Positions 53,385 through 63,912 of a stretch of DNA of 64,000 bases are shown here, in pieces; the stretch's first letter is position 1, and the number at the start of each line of letters is the position of its first letter. The translations under genes and the position numbers were made by a program. Below the pieces are notes generated by a model. The model was not told the DNA's origin and did not search any database. It saw only the letters and a program-made list of their open reading frames with translations. The DNA comes from Oceanospirillum sediminis (GTDB taxonomy: Bacteria > Pseudomonadota > Gammaproteobacteria > Pseudomonadales > Halomonadaceae): positions 1-64,000 of the forward strand of contig NZ_JACJFM010000007.1 in NCBI RefSeq assembly GCF_014164585.1, read 5' to 3'.

Positions 53385-53978
53385 ATGGGACAATCTGTTG
53401 GTAATGCTGGCGTTTATCTGATTTCTACTCTGGTCAGCCTGTACCTGTTTATCGTGGTACTGCGTTTTATTCTGCAATTCTCTAAAGCTGATTTTTATAA
53501 CCCTATTTCACAGGCGGTCGCCAAGCTGACGTCGCCGGTTGTTCGCCCGTTTCAGACCATTATCCGTCCGATGGGCCGTATTGATCTGGCAACCCTGATT
53601 GTTGCCTTTATCATCAAGGTCCTGGGACTGGTTGCTGTGCTTCAGATTGCCGGAGCAGGTATGCCTCCGGTGTTTAATCTGCTGATGGGTGGCCTGACTG
53701 GTGTGATCTCAACCTTGCTGGACATCTATTTCTTTGCTCTGCTGATTTCGATTATTCTGAGCTGGGTTGCTCCACAAAGCGGCCATCCCGGCGCCATGCT
53801 GATTTACCAGATTACAGAACCCGTTATGGCACCGGTACGTAATATTCTGCCTTCTATGGGCGGCCTGGATCTGTCACCAATCTTTGTCTTTATTGGTATC
53901 AACGTACTGGAGATTCTGGTTGTTGGTCCTCTGGCCCAGATGTCCGGTCTGCCGACGCGTCTGGTTGCCGGTATGTAA
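53385..53978 (+). CDS. yggT: YggT family membrane protein
   Basis: A 197-residue inner-membrane protein with two repeated YGGT units, each with two helices and the motif KLTSPVVRPFQTIIRPMGR / ITEPVMAPVRNILPSMGGLD. It is linked to osmotic tolerance or membrane organisation but is poorly characterised. ATG 53385 follows AGGAG by 10 bases; an in-frame ATG at 53337 lies before this site and is disfavoured. Confidence 0.9.
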   Translation: MGQSVGNAGVYLISTLVSLYLFIVVLRFILQFSKADFYNPISQAVAKLTSPVVRPFQTIIRPMGRIDLATLIVAFIIKVLGLVAVLQIAGAGMPPVFNLLMGGLTGVISTLLDIYFFALLISIILSWVAPQSGHPGAMLIYQITEPVMAPVRNILPSMGGLDLSPIFVFIGINVLEILVVGPLAQMSGLPTRLVAGM

Positions 53979-53987
53979 TACCCGGTT

Positions 53988-54284
53988 ATGACATCTTCAT
54001 TTTGTCAGTGGGATGGCGATGATCTGATCATCGCCTGCCATCTTCAGCCTAAAGCCGGTAAGGATGAATTCTGTGGTGAACATGATGGTCGCCTCAAAAT
54101 CCGAATTACCGCGCCTCCTGTCGATGGCAAAGCCAATGCGCACTTGTGTAAATTTCTGGCCCGGCAGTTTGGCGTCAGTAAAAGCAAAGTCCATATCCTT
54201 CAGGGTGAGCTGAGTCGGCAGAAACGCGTGCGGATTCAGGCCCCGGAAAAACTGCCTGAGATTCCCGGCCTTCAGACGACCTGA
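53988..54284 (+). CDS. yggU: DUF167 family protein (YggU)
   Basis: A 98-residue protein with the DUF167 fold: LQPKAGKDEFCG, ITAPPVDGKANAHLCKFLA and the later GELSRQKRVRI. Typical neighbour of yggT. Function unknown. It starts 9 bases after the yggT stop. Confidence 0.92.
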   Translation: MTSSFCQWDGDDLIIACHLQPKAGKDEFCGEHDGRLKIRITAPPVDGKANAHLCKFLARQFGVSKSKVHILQGELSRQKRVRIQAPEKLPEIPGLQTT

Positions 54285-54580
54285 TTCATCCTGTTTTCAC
54301 AGTGACATGTCCCAGCAATAAAGACCTTATCAGAGCAGATAAGCTATAAGGTTATTTCTATACTCCACTCTGGTCCGGGCAATATCGCGAATATGCCATT
54401 ATCTGCCCGTATACAGCATAAAGCCGTGCAGCATTCATAGATAATTATGGTACAGTGAGTCCTTTCCGCGGCTTGTACTCTGCTGGCATTGTTTTTACGC
54501 GCCTTCACGGGCAGTAAAATACATATTGCAGAGAGGCTAAGCCGTCCACAGATATCTTGATTGAGGACGATCCGGGAAAA
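54285..54580. other. Region between yggU and metX, 296 bp
   Basis: ACCTTAT (about 54322) and ATAAGGT (about 54346) form a stem that may end the yggU transcript. The right part is the metX promoter and leader. No SAM riboswitch or MetJ-box repeat could be recognised by eye. Confidence 0.35.
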
Positions 54581-55738
54581 ATGCCTACTGCAATTCCTGA
54601 AGATTCTGTCGGTATTGTTGAACCGCAAATTGCACGTTTTGACACCCCGCTGGAACTAGCCTGTGGTCGTACGCTGGACAGCTACGAACTTATCTACGAA
54701 ACCTACGGTACACTGAATGCTGAACGCAGCAATGCGGTGCTGATCTGTCATGCCCTGAGCGGAACACACCATGCTGCCGGTTATCACTCGATGGATGACC
54801 GCAAACCCGGCTGGTGGGATGCTTATATTGGTCCCGGCAAGTGTATTGATACCCATAAATTTTTTGTTGTATGCCTGAATAATCTGGGGGGCTGTAATGG
54901 CTCTACCGGCCCGACATCAATCAATCCGGAAACCGGGACAACCTATGGTCCTGATTTCCCGGTCATGACGGTTCCGGACTGGGTAGAAAGCCAGCGTCGG
55001 CTGAGTGATTACCTGCAGATTGATGTCTGGGCTGCGATTATCGGTGGCAGCCTGGGTGGAATGCAGGCCTTACAATGGTCCATTCACCATCCGGAACGAA
55101 TGCGTAACACCGCTGTGATTGCGGCCGCTCCTCGCCTGACAGCTCAGAATATCGCATTCAATGAAGTGGCCCGTCAGGCCATTATGAGTGACCCTGAGTT
55201 TCATAACGGACGTTATGCCGAGCATAATACCCTGCCCCGTCAGGGACTGCGCCTGGCCAGAATGGTCGGCCATATTACCTATCTGTCTGAAGACTCTATG
55301 GGTAGTAAATTTGGCCGGGACCTGCGCACCGACAAAATTAACTACGGTTATGATGTTGAGTTCCAGGTTGAGAGTTATCTGCGCTATCAGGGCGATATGT
55401 TCTCAGGCAGCTTCGATGCCAACACCTATCTGCTGATGACCAAGGCCCTGGATTATTATGATCCATCCGCCGAATTCAACGGTAAACTGTCTGATGCTGT
55501 GGCTCGGGCCAGAAGTCATTTTCTGGTCATCTCTTTCAGTACAGACTGGCGTTTCTCTCCGGCTCGTTCTGAGGAGATCGTCAATGCCCTGACGGAGGCT
55601 GGCAAAAACGTCTGCTATGCCTGTATCGAATCACCTCACGGTCACGATGCCTTCCTGATTCCCAATGAACGCTATGAAGCGATTTTTTCAGCCTTTATGA
55701 ATCGGGTCGCTGACCAGACCGCCGGAGGTGTATCATGA
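54581..55738 (+). CDS. metX: Homoserine O-acyltransferase MetX
   Basis: A 385-residue alpha/beta-hydrolase enzyme that acylates homoserine for methionine synthesis. Nucleophile Ser157 in GGSLGGMQ; the oxyanion region is [15 protein letters not shown]; the catalytic Asp and His are in STDWRFSP and SPHGHDAF. Donor is acetyl- or succinyl-CoA; gammaproteobacterial MetX paired with MetW is often succinyl-specific, but this is not decided here. Start ATG 54581. Coupled to metW by ATGA. Confidence 0.93.
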   Translation: MPTAIPEDSVGIVEPQIARFDTPLELACGRTLDSYELIYETYGTLNAERSNAVLICHALSGTHHAAGYHSMDDRKPGWWDAYIGPGKCIDTHKFFVVCLNNLGGCNGSTGPTSINPETGTTYGPDFPVMTVPDWVESQRRLSDYLQIDVWAAIIGGSLGGMQALQWSIHHPERMRNTAVIAAAPRLTAQNIAFNEVARQAIMSDPEFHNGRYAEHNTLPRQGLRLARMVGHITYLSEDSMGSKFGRDLRTDKINYGYDVEFQVESYLRYQGDMFSGSFDANTYLLMTKALDYYDPSAEFNGKLSDAVARARSHFLVISFSTDWRFSPARSEEIVNALTEAGKNVCYACIESPHGHDAFLIPNERYEAIFSAFMNRVADQTAGGVS

Positions 55739-56334
55739 GCCTGAATCGTCCTGACCTGAAAATTATCCAGGAATGGGTCAACCCGAACGACAGGGTACTG
55801 GATCTGGGCTGCGGTAACGGAGAGCTGCTGAGCTATCTGCAGCAGCATAAGCAGGTGCACGGTTATGGTCTGGAAATTGATCCGGCGAAAATAACCACCT
55901 GCGTCTCCCGAGGCGTCAATGTGATCGAACAGAACCTGGATGATGGCCTGAGTAATTTTAAGGATCAGAGCTATGATCTGGTGGTGATGACTCAGGCACT
56001 GCAGGCACTGCGTCGACCTGATCTGATGCTGGAAGAGATGCTGAGGGTCGGAAAAGAGTGCATTGTCACTTTTCCGAACTTCGCATACTGGCGCTGCCGC
56101 TTCTATCTGGCACTGAAAGGTGAAATGCCGGTATCCAAGTCTCTGCCACACACCTGGTATGATACCCCGAATATTCACCTGTCGACCTTCCGGGACTTTG
56201 AACAGCTCTGTAAGGATCGTCAGTTCAGAATTCTGGACCGGGCCGTGGGCAACAGTGAGCATGAAACTCACTGGGCAACACGCATATGGCCGAATCTGTT
56301 TGGTGAACTGGCCATCTATCGGGTTACCCGCTGA
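55735..56334 (+). CDS. metW: Methionine biosynthesis protein MetW
   Basis: A 199-residue methyltransferase-fold protein: motif [13 protein letters not shown] near 22-33, then [14 protein letters not shown] and [11 protein letters not shown]. It partners with MetX in Pseudomonas-type genomes; the reaction of the fold is not established. Overlaps metX by four bases. Confidence 0.93.
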   Translation: MSLNRPDLKIIQEWVNPNDRVLDLGCGNGELLSYLQQHKQVHGYGLEIDPAKITTCVSRGVNVIEQNLDDGLSNFKDQSYDLVVMTQALQALRRPDLMLEEMLRVGKECIVTFPNFAYWRCRFYLALKGEMPVSKSLPHTWYDTPNIHLSTFRDFEQLCKDRQFRILDRAVGNSEHETHWATRIWPNLFGELAIYRVTR

Positions 56335-56541
56335 GATTCTGGTAGCCAGATCTGAGCCACGGACAGGCATTTTTATCGTAAAAATGCCTGAATTATTTAA
56401 TCCGGAACAGGTCTGATACTGAGATCAGGGTCGGAAGCCATCGGGCATGTCATCATGTTCGCTGGTTTCTCTGACACGTTTTGTTCTGATATTCAGCTTT
56501 AACTATTCACCTGCTCCTATATTCTGATCAGGAGGTCAATC

Positions 56542-56979
56542 ATGTCACGTCTTCTGCTGACACTGAGTCTGCTACTGACAATCGCACTACCCGCCCGTGC
56601 TGAACAGTTCGAACAGATCGGCGATTATCAGATTCACTACAACACCTTTACCACCGGCTTTCTGCAACCGGATGTGGCCAGAGCCTATAAGATTGTTCGC
56701 AGCCGTTATCAGGCGATGATCAATATCTCAGTACTGAAAAAACAGGCTGATGACAGCTACAAACCGGTAGAAGCTCTGGTGACGGGTGACGTATCTAACC
56801 TGGCCGGTCAAAGCACCAATCTGGGATTTCGTACCATACGGGAAAAAGACGGCATCTATCAGATCACAACCTTCAATTTCACCGAAGATGAGCCGACTCG
56901 TTTCCGGTTAAAAGTGCGTTTTGATCCGAATATTCCCGCTCATGATCTGAGCTTTATCCGCCGCTTCTATGGTGAATAG
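56542..56979 (+). CDS. DUF4426 family exported protein
   Basis: A 145-residue protein with a signal peptide (about 1-20, ending ARAE) and the DUF4426 core: DYQIHYNTFTTGFLQPDVAR, IVRSRYQAMINISVL and PTRFRLKVRFD. It is a conserved neighbour of metXW. Function unknown. Ribosome site AGGAGG upstream. Confidence 0.88.
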   Translation: MSRLLLTLSLLLTIALPARAEQFEQIGDYQIHYNTFTTGFLQPDVARAYKIVRSRYQAMINISVLKKQADDSYKPVEALVTGDVSNLAGQSTNLGFRTIREKDGIYQITTFNFTEDEPTRFRLKVRFDPNIPAHDLSFIRRFYGE

Positions 56980-57163
56980 CGAATAATACAAACAGATCGC
57001 CCCATACCTGCTTCTCCTTCTGATAAATAGCTCCGCCCGGTGCATTTATCAGGAGAGAGCGGACAATCGTGATAAACTTCCCCTGTTTAACACTGTGATG
57101 CCTGATCATCACCTTCTTTATTATCTGAAGCCAGCAGGCTTCCTATCAACACTGAAGAAAACA

Positions 57164-57787
57164 ATGAGCCAGAATAGCGAAAACCTTCAGAAACTGGTGC
57201 TGGCCAGTGGCAATAAAGGCAAGTTAAAAGAGTTTGGCCAGGTACTGGCACCTCTGGGATTTGAAGTGGTACCTCAGTCAGAATACCAGGTGCCTGAGGT
57301 GGACGAAACCGGCCTGACTTTTGTTGAGAATGCACTACTGAAAGCCCGCGAAGCCAGCCGGGTCAGCGGCCAGCCCGCCATGGCGGATGATTCAGGTATC
57401 GAAGTGGATGCACTGAAAGGTGCACCGGGTATCTATTCTGCACGTTTCTCAGGTCCGGGAGCCACCGACCAGAAAAATAATGACAAACTGCTGCAGGAAC
57501 TGTCCGGGCTGCCAGCGGAACAACGGATCGCTCGCTACTGGTGTGTACTGGTCTATCTGCGTCATGCGGATGATCCGACCCCGATTATTGCTCAGGGCAG
57601 CTGGGAAGGCCGTATTCTGGAAGCCGCTCAGGGTGAAGGTGGATTTGGTTACGACCCATTGTTCTGGGTAGACGATCTGCAATGCACAGCCGCCGAGCTG
57701 ACGGCCGAAGAAAAAAATAAACGCAGCCATCGCGGACGGGCTACACTGGATCTGATTACTCAGCTACAGCAGCGCCAGAGCAGCTAA
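57164..57787 (+). CDS. rdgB: dITP/XTP pyrophosphatase RdgB
   Basis: A 207-residue nucleotide-cleaning enzyme. VLASGNKGKLKEF near the N-terminus, FVENALLKAREAS, ADDSGIEVDALKGAPGIYSA and GFGYDPLF are the signature motifs. I start at ATG 57164, which fits the family better than a frame from 57095. Confidence 0.94.
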   Translation: MSQNSENLQKLVLASGNKGKLKEFGQVLAPLGFEVVPQSEYQVPEVDETGLTFVENALLKAREASRVSGQPAMADDSGIEVDALKGAPGIYSARFSGPGATDQKNNDKLLQELSGLPAEQRIARYWCVLVYLRHADDPTPIIAQGSWEGRILEAAQGEGGFGYDPLFWVDDLQCTAAELTAEEKNKRSHRGRATLDLITQLQQRQSS

Positions 57788-57907
57788 GTTAGCTGACTCA
57801 GATTCGTCAGTATTAAAACGCTTCGAATCAGCACAACGCAAAGCAGAATACTTCACTGTCCGGCTGGAAAAAAGACAGGCCGGACAGGTCAATCCACTTC
57901 AGACAGA

Positions 57908-59086
57908 ATGAGTCCATCCGTGTTACCGCCACTCAGCCTCTATATTCATATTCCCTGGTGTGTACAGAAATGCCCGTACTGTGACTTTAACTCTCATGGA
58001 CTGGACCGACGGAAGGATCAGACTCTGCCGGAACAAGCCTATGTACAGGCGTTATTACAGGACCTGGAGCAGGATCTGCATTGGGTTCAGGGCAGAAAAC
58101 TACACAGTATTTTTTTTGGTGGCGGTACCCCCAGCCTGTTTTCCCCGCAAGCCATTGACCAGATTCTGGCAGGTACGGCACAACGTATTCCCTTTGAAGA
58201 CAATATAGAAATCACCCTGGAGGCCAATCCGGGCACTGTGGAACAGGGGCGTTTTGAGGGTTACTACACCGCGGGAGTCAACCGGTTATCCATTGGTATT
58301 CAGAGTTTTTCACCGGATAAACTGAAACGCCTTGGCCGGATACATAATCGACACGATGCAATACGGGCTGCAGAAAGCGCTCGTAAAGCCGGTTTTACCC
58401 GTTTTAACCTGGATCTGATGCACGGTTTGCCTGAACAGACAGAGCAGGAAGCACTGGCAGATCTGCAACAGGCTATTGATCTGCAACCCGATCATCTGTC
58501 CTGGTATCAGCTGACACTGGAGCCGAATACGGCCTTCTATCAATCACCACCACCGTTACCGGAAGATGAAATTCTGTGGCAGATACAGGAGTCGGGCCAG
58601 GCGATGATCCATCAGGCTGGATTCAGGCAATACGAAGTATCCGGTTACAGCCTGCCAGGCAGTGAAGCCCGGCACAATCTGAATTACTGGCAGTTCGGAG
58701 ATTATCTGGGAATTGGTGCCGGTGCTCATGGCAAAATAAGCCAGCTGAATGCCGCCGGTACAGGACTGGATAAAATTATCCGCACCACCAAATATCGCAG
58801 CCCGAAACAGTATCTGAGTGCAATACAGCCGTTATCAGATCAGAAGATTATTCAGCAGGAAGACCTGCCGCTGGAATTTTTCATGAATGTACTCAGGCTG
58901 AAAGAGGGTGTGCCTGAAGCCCTGTATCAGGCACGCACCGGACAGGCGATAGCATCAACAGAGCCGATTCTTCAGCACCTGCGCCAGCTGGGCCTGTTGC
59001 AAACAGGAACAGGGCGCCTGGCAACGACAGAAGAGGGCTTTAGCTATCTGAATGCCGTACTGGAGCAATTTCTCAGCGCAGAATAA
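57908..59086 (+). CDS. hemW: Haem chaperone HemW (radical SAM, formerly HemN-like)
   Basis: A 392-residue protein with the iron-sulfur motif CVQKCPYC (Cys18, Cys22, Cys25) and FGGGTPSLF. It lacks the N-terminal extension of HemN oxidase and acts as a haem-binding chaperone for respiratory enzymes. The C-terminal HemN_C domain has EFFMNVLRLKEGVP. Follows rdgB by 120 bp. Confidence 0.93.
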   Translation: MSPSVLPPLSLYIHIPWCVQKCPYCDFNSHGLDRRKDQTLPEQAYVQALLQDLEQDLHWVQGRKLHSIFFGGGTPSLFSPQAIDQILAGTAQRIPFEDNIEITLEANPGTVEQGRFEGYYTAGVNRLSIGIQSFSPDKLKRLGRIHNRHDAIRAAESARKAGFTRFNLDLMHGLPEQTEQEALADLQQAIDLQPDHLSWYQLTLEPNTAFYQSPPPLPEDEILWQIQESGQAMIHQAGFRQYEVSGYSLPGSEARHNLNYWQFGDYLGIGAGAHGKISQLNAAGTGLDKIIRTTKYRSPKQYLSAIQPLSDQKIIQQEDLPLEFFMNVLRLKEGVPEALYQARTGQAIASTEPILQHLRQLGLLQTGTGRLATTEEGFSYLNAVLEQFLSAE

Positions 59087-59099
59087 AACCCGGTCAGAC

Positions 59100-61661
59100 T
59101 TAATCGGTCAGCTCAAGCTCACAGTCCGACCCCATATGGCCGGACTGTCCGGCGGACCCCGCCGCCAGAAGTCCTGAGTCTGCCAGCAAGCTTTCAAGAT
59201 CGTCCAGCCGTAACGGACGGCTGAAATAAAACCCCTGTCCCAGTTGACAACCGTTGTCAGTCAGAAATTCAGCCTGAGTCAGATCCTCAATGCCCTCAGC
59301 GACCACATTTAACCCCAGCTGCTGCGCCATCAGGATCACCGCTCTGGTAATCGCACAATCATTCTGATCGTGAGGCAGATCCTGAACAAAAGCCCGGTCC
59401 ACTTTCAGTACATCAATCGGCATCTTTTTCAGATACGCCAGAGAAGAATAGCCAGTGCCAAAATCATCAATCGCCAGGCTGACACCAAGCTGCTTCAGCT
59501 CATCCAGCATAGGCAGCACAGTATCCATATTCTCCATCAGCATACTTTCAGTGATTTCCAGTTCAATCAGTGCCGGATTAACCCCGGTTTTACGGAGAAT
59601 ATCGGCTACATTCTGAACAAACAGCGGGTCCTGGAACTGACGCACAGACAGATTCACTGCCATTTTCAGGGGCATACTCAGCGATTGTTGCCAGCTGACC
59701 ACCTGGTAACAGGCCTGCTCCAGAATCCACTCACTCATAGGCAGGATCAGTCCGGTTTCCTCTGCCAGCGGGATAAACTCACCCGGTGGAATCATGCCAT
59801 TTTCCGGATCATGCCAGCGAACAAGGGCTTCAACCCCCATCACCTTACCGGTATCCAGATGAACCTTTGGCTGATAGTAAAGCTCCAGCTCATTATCTGT
59901 CAGGGCATTACGCAGCTTCATCTCTTTATGCAACCGGTCTACTGCCTGATGATTAAGTTCCTCAGAGAAAAACTGATAACCACACCCTTTGGCTTTTTTC
60001 GCCCGGTACATGGCCAGTTCAGCGTTACGCAGTCCGGTTCCGGTATCACTGGCATCATCCGGCAACATCGCAATGCCAATACTGGCAAACATATTCAGGG
60101 TATGAGGCCCCAGTTTGACGGTACGGATAAACTGGTGCACCAACTGTTCCAGCCAGTGATCCATAATCAGGTCACTTTCAAAGTGTTTGAGTATGGCAAA
60201 CTCATCCCCACCAAGACGAACCAGAATATCCTGATCACTGACCACCACCTTCAGACGATGAGCGGCTGTTTTGATCAGGCGGTCTCCCATTTCATGTCCC
60301 AGAGAGTCATTGATGCGTTTAAAATCATCCAGATCAATATAGATCAGAGCGGTTCTGTCTGGGCGGTTGCGGTGTCCGGCGTGCTGAATAAAGAATTTAT
60401 CCAGAGCATCCAGCAGATACTGACGATTGCCGAGGCCAGTAGTCGGATCAAAAAACGCCAGCTGCTGGATCTTACGGTCTGTTTCCCGTTGCTCAGTCAG
60501 ATCCTCAGCAACAGCGACCACACAGGATATTTCATCATCACCATCCATCACCGGAGATACCGACATGCTGCTCCAGTAGACTTCACCATTTTTACGCCGA
60601 CAAAGCAGCTCACCATGCCAGCTTTTACGCTGTTTCAGGCTTTCTGACAGCTTGCTGCGTACCTCATAGGAGGTACGTCCAGCCGACAGAAAGTCCACAT
60701 GCTCTCCAACCACATCCTGAGAGTTAAATCCTGTAACCCGGGTGAACTGTCGATTTACAAATTCAATCTTATGGCTGGAATCAGTCAGCATCACAATGCT
60801 GCCACTCTGGTCCAGAGCATTGGACAGTTTGATCAGGTCCCGTTCAGCCTCCAGACGATCGGTAATATCATGCACAATGGAGTAAAGCAGTTCGCGGCCC
60901 TGATAGCGGATCAGGCCACTATGAACTTCAACATCCCTGACGGAACCATCACTAAGCCGATGTTTAAAAACGAAGTGACTTTGACCACCGTCTTCAGCCT
61001 CGGTAATCGCTTGTTTTAACTGTTCATGAGACAGAGTATTGATCCGGTTGATATGCATTTTTTTCATATCAGCCCGGCTATAGCCATAGAAAGTACAGGC
61101 CGCCTGATTAGCATCCACAATCAGCCCTGTCGCCGGATCAAGCAGGAACTCAACCACCTGACTGCCTTCAAACAACGCCCGGTAGCGCTGTTCACTTTCT
61201 ACCAGATCAGCTTCCTGAGTTTTTCTTTCCGTCACATCAATCAGATAGCCGATAAAACATTCAGGATGACCATTCTGGTCCCGCTGAATCATGGTGTAAT
61301 CCATTACCCAGCGAACAGAACAGTCGCGGCAGTAAATACGATAATCGGCATGTTTAAAGTGGGATTCACCAGACTCAACGGCACGATTGACTTCATCTTC
61401 AACCCTGGCCAGATCTTCCGGATGCAGCAGATCAATAAAACGGACCTTGCCGGAAATCAGATCCTCTGGCTGATAACCAAAGATCTCCTTTACATTCTGG
61501 CTGGCATAAATCACAGGCCAGGGATTATCTGGCTGAGATAGGGTGCTCCACTTAAATATTGCCACAGACCCCGTATCAAACAGGCTGGCATCAATAACAG
61601 CGCTGGGTTGCTTATCCATAGCCGCTCCGGCGGGTTGTTGTCCCTTGTAATTATTGTTCAT
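59100..61661 (-). CDS. Triple-PAS GGDEF-EAL protein
   Basis: An 853-residue, apparently cytoplasmic cyclic di-GMP protein: three PAS domains (about 26-146, 155-270, 277-392), GGDEF (about 395-560, intact LGGDEF at 483-488) and EAL (about 575-825, intact EALVRW at 611-616 and DDFGTGYSSL). Both catalytic signatures are present, so it may make and break the messenger. ATG 61661 has GGAG only 3 bases upstream; the ATG 14 codons later also has GGAG, so the start is uncertain. Confidence 0.92.
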   Translation of the reverse strand: MNNNYKGQQPAGAAMDKQPSAVIDASLFDTGSVAIFKWSTLSQPDNPWPVIYASQNVKEIFGYQPEDLISGKVRFIDLLHPEDLARVEDEVNRAVESGESHFKHADYRIYCRDCSVRWVMDYTMIQRDQNGHPECFIGYLIDVTERKTQEADLVESEQRYRALFEGSQVVEFLLDPATGLIVDANQAACTFYGYSRADMKKMHINRINTLSHEQLKQAITEAEDGGQSHFVFKHRLSDGSVRDVEVHSGLIRYQGRELLYSIVHDITDRLEAERDLIKLSNALDQSGSIVMLTDSSHKIEFVNRQFTRVTGFNSQDVVGEHVDFLSAGRTSYEVRSKLSESLKQRKSWHGELLCRRKNGEVYWSSMSVSPVMDGDDEISCVVAVAEDLTEQRETDRKIQQLAFFDPTTGLGNRQYLLDALDKFFIQHAGHRNRPDRTALIYIDLDDFKRINDSLGHEMGDRLIKTAAHRLKVVVSDQDILVRLGGDEFAILKHFESDLIMDHWLEQLVHQFIRTVKLGPHTLNMFASIGIAMLPDDASDTGTGLRNAELAMYRAKKAKGCGYQFFSEELNHQAVDRLHKEMKLRNALTDNELELYYQPKVHLDTGKVMGVEALVRWHDPENGMIPPGEFIPLAEETGLILPMSEWILEQACYQVVSWQQSLSMPLKMAVNLSVRQFQDPLFVQNVADILRKTGVNPALIELEITESMLMENMDTVLPMLDELKQLGVSLAIDDFGTGYSSLAYLKKMPIDVLKVDRAFVQDLPHDQNDCAITRAVILMAQQLGLNVVAEGIEDLTQAEFLTDNGCQLGQGFYFSRPLRLDDLESLLADSGLLAAGSAGQSGHMGSDCELELTD

Positions 61662-61711
61662 CGCTCCGAGTGTACCGGACTATCAGGACTGCCTAGGCTA
61701 CCCTAAATAAA

Positions 61712-61732
61712 AAAGCCCCTGCAAGAGGGGCT
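61712..61732 (-). terminator. Terminator of tolC
   Basis: AGCCCCT (61714-61720) and AGGGGCT (61726-61732); on the minus strand the stem is followed by six T. Confidence 0.8.
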
Positions 61733-61757
61733 GAAAAGATTGAGTAAATAAAGTGTA

Positions 61758-63065
61758 TTACGACTGCAACCACTGATCCAGTGCAGCAATATCTTCTGGC
61801 TTCAGAACACCTGCGGCCTGTTTCAGCTTAATAAGGCTGACAATATAGCTGTAGCGAGTATCCAGATAAGCGGTTTCAGCCGTATAAAACGCCTGTTCAG
61901 CCTGCAGAACATCTACAATGTTACGTGTGCCTACCTCATAACCGGAACGTGTTGCTTTCAGAGCGCTTTCCGATGAGATCAGCGCCTGACGACGAGCCTC
62001 CACCTGCTGCACACTGGTGGTAACCTGAATATAGTAGCTACGGGCATTCAGAGCGGCAGAACGCTTTTGCAACTCCAGAGACTGTGCGGCCTGATTCAGG
62101 GCGTGGCCTACTTTGCGAATATTAGCGCTGGTGGAACCACCAGTATAAATCTGCCAGCCCATCTCTACACCCAGTGCCAGGTCCGTCAGACTGGTTTCCT
62201 GAGAGGTATCCTGATACTGATGAGCCAGAGAAGCTTTCGCATCCACAAATGGTTTCAGTGCCGCTTTAGCCACCCCTACACTCAGTTCTGCCGCATCTTT
62301 TTGCTTATAAGCTGCTTTGACTTCCGGGCTGTTATCCAGCGCCAGATCAATCCAGTACTGCACACTGACAGGCTTAGGCGATGCGACAGGAAAATCTTCA
62401 GATAATGCGTTCAGGTTATCGTAGCTTTTACCAGTGATCAGCTGCAACGCTTCTTCACTGATCAGCAGATCACCTTCAGCGCCAATCCGGGCTGCACGGG
62501 CCGCATCATAAGCCGCCTGGGCTTCATTCACACCGGTGATAGGAATCAGGCCAACTTTAAATTGCTGCTGAGCCTGTTCCAGCTGGCGGTTAATCGCCTT
62601 TTCCTGTGCCAGAGATGAGTTCAGTGTATCCTTCGCACGCAGTACCGCGAAAAAGGCTTCTGTTACCCGGACAATCAGATCCATTTCAGAGGAGGCATAC
62701 GTCAGCTCAGCCTGCTCAGTCGAGGCTTCAGCAACACCAATCTGGCGTGACTTGCCTTCGTTATATAATGGATGAGTGACATTCAGGCTGGCAGATAGTG
62801 AATTATAGCCAGTGCTGATGTTATTACCGGAGCTTTTACCATCTCTTTCATTGCGGTTCAGACTACCTCCGGCTGATACGCTGGTACGCATACCGGCGCG
62901 GGCAATCTCTTCATCCTCATATACAGCTTCCAGCTGAGCTTTAGCAATTTTCAGCTGCTGGTCATTCGCCAGAGCGTCCTGGTAAATATCGGAAAGGTTA
63001 CTGGCCTGAGCATTTAAGCTCAGAGCTGTAATCACGGCCGCTGAAAGAGCGGTAATTCGTCGCAT
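61758..63065 (-). CDS. tolC: TolC family outer membrane channel protein
   Basis: A 435-residue outer-membrane channel for type I secretion and efflux. Signal peptide about 1-22 (ending AQAS). Two repeated helix-strand halves: LSDIYQDALANDQQLKIAKA, GLIPITGVNEAQAAYDAARA and later GTRNIVDVLQAEQAFYTAE. ATG 63065 has AGGAG just upstream; the frame to 63080 is not needed. It could export the RTX protein, but is not near it. Confidence 0.93.
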   Translation of the reverse strand: MRRITALSAAVITALSLNAQASNLSDIYQDALANDQQLKIAKAQLEAVYEDEEIARAGMRTSVSAGGSLNRNERDGKSSGNNISTGYNSLSASLNVTHPLYNEGKSRQIGVAEASTEQAELTYASSEMDLIVRVTEAFFAVLRAKDTLNSSLAQEKAINRQLEQAQQQFKVGLIPITGVNEAQAAYDAARAARIGAEGDLLISEEALQLITGKSYDNLNALSEDFPVASPKPVSVQYWIDLALDNSPEVKAAYKQKDAAELSVGVAKAALKPFVDAKASLAHQYQDTSQETSLTDLALGVEMGWQIYTGGSTSANIRKVGHALNQAAQSLELQKRSAALNARSYYIQVTTSVQQVEARRQALISSESALKATRSGYEVGTRNIVDVLQAEQAFYTAETAYLDTRYSYIVSLIKLKQAAGVLKPEDIAALDQWLQS

Positions 63066-63495
63066 AGCCTGCTCCTGCACATTTTTAACCGGCAGAAAGA
63101 CAGCAAAAATAATGCTGCCCTATCTATTTAAGTAGAAACTAATTTAACTGATTTCGGAATACGGTTGAAGCGCTATCTGTTAAAGCGTACCTGACTGACC
63201 ACTCCGAGAAAAATCCCACGGATTAACGACGGGGTCTCAGTGTGTCAGAGCGATCAGCCAACACTCAAACGGTATAATTAATCGAACAGGGCAGAAGTGA
63301 TTGTTTACCCTCAGTGCCCAAAAAACAGATTCGGCCTGAACCTGCCTGTTACGAAAATACCTTTATACAACAATTGCTTCAGCTATATTGTCTGACTTTG
63401 TCAGAAAATCATACCGGCCAGTCTAACAGAGTTAATAACAGACTATCGCAGAAAAAAGGTTAAAAATAAGTTAACCGGATATTAACAACTTATCG
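63066..63495. other. Intergenic region upstream of tolC, 430 bp
   Basis: Lies between two minus-strand genes; holds the tolC promoter. Sequence is AT-rich with no long frame, repeat or hairpin that I could support. Confidence 0.35.
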
Positions 63496-63912
63496 TCAGG
63501 CTACCATTTTCACCTGTCGAACCAGAGTTTCGCCTAACTCAGGTGCAGTGGCCAGTTCATAAACCTGCTTCACATCAACGGGTTTCACTGCTGTCACCTG
63601 CTGAATATGAGGATAGGTATCCGCCAGTGCCCTCAGATAACTGTAATAACCACCGTAGCCTTCCCGCATGGATTCACCAAATGCACTGTTTACAACCATC
63701 GCTGTACGGCGCTTCTTCGCATCGGCTTCCAGCCCTGCCTGATTCATATCTATCTGATCATTGGAATCATATCCCTGCAGATCATCAGTATGAATCGGGG
63801 TGGTCAGAATGCTGAGCAACATAGAGAACTGCGCCCCCTGAGATTTATGCAGGGCCTGATTAAGCGACCTGGTAACCTCCTGGGACTGTTCTAACTGATT
63901 AATAATTTTCAT
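63496..63912 (-). CDS. Uncharacterised protein, 138 aa
   Basis: Starts at ATG 63912 with GGGG upstream. Begins MKIINQLEQSQEVTRSLNQA; no signal peptide or membrane segment. A charged segment ADAKKRRTAMVVNSAFGESM sits mid-protein and QQVTAVKPVDVKQVY follows. Composition is that of a real protein. I do not recognise the family. It is followed by tolC on the same strand with a 430-bp gap. Confidence 0.55.
   Translation of the reverse strand: MKIINQLEQSQEVTRSLNQALHKSQGAQFSMLLSILTTPIHTDDLQGYDSNDQIDMNQAGLEADAKKRRTAMVVNSAFGESMREGYGGYYSYLRALADTYPHIQQVTAVKPVDVKQVYELATAPELGETLVRQVKMVA

Noticed and set aside
54285-54580. SAM riboswitch or MetJ boxes before metX
   Set aside because: Looked for paired stems and AGACGTCT-like repeats; nothing convincing by eye.
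54344-54628. Minus-strand ORF of 94 codons over the metX leader
   Set aside because: Overlaps the metX start and has no ribosome site or family match.
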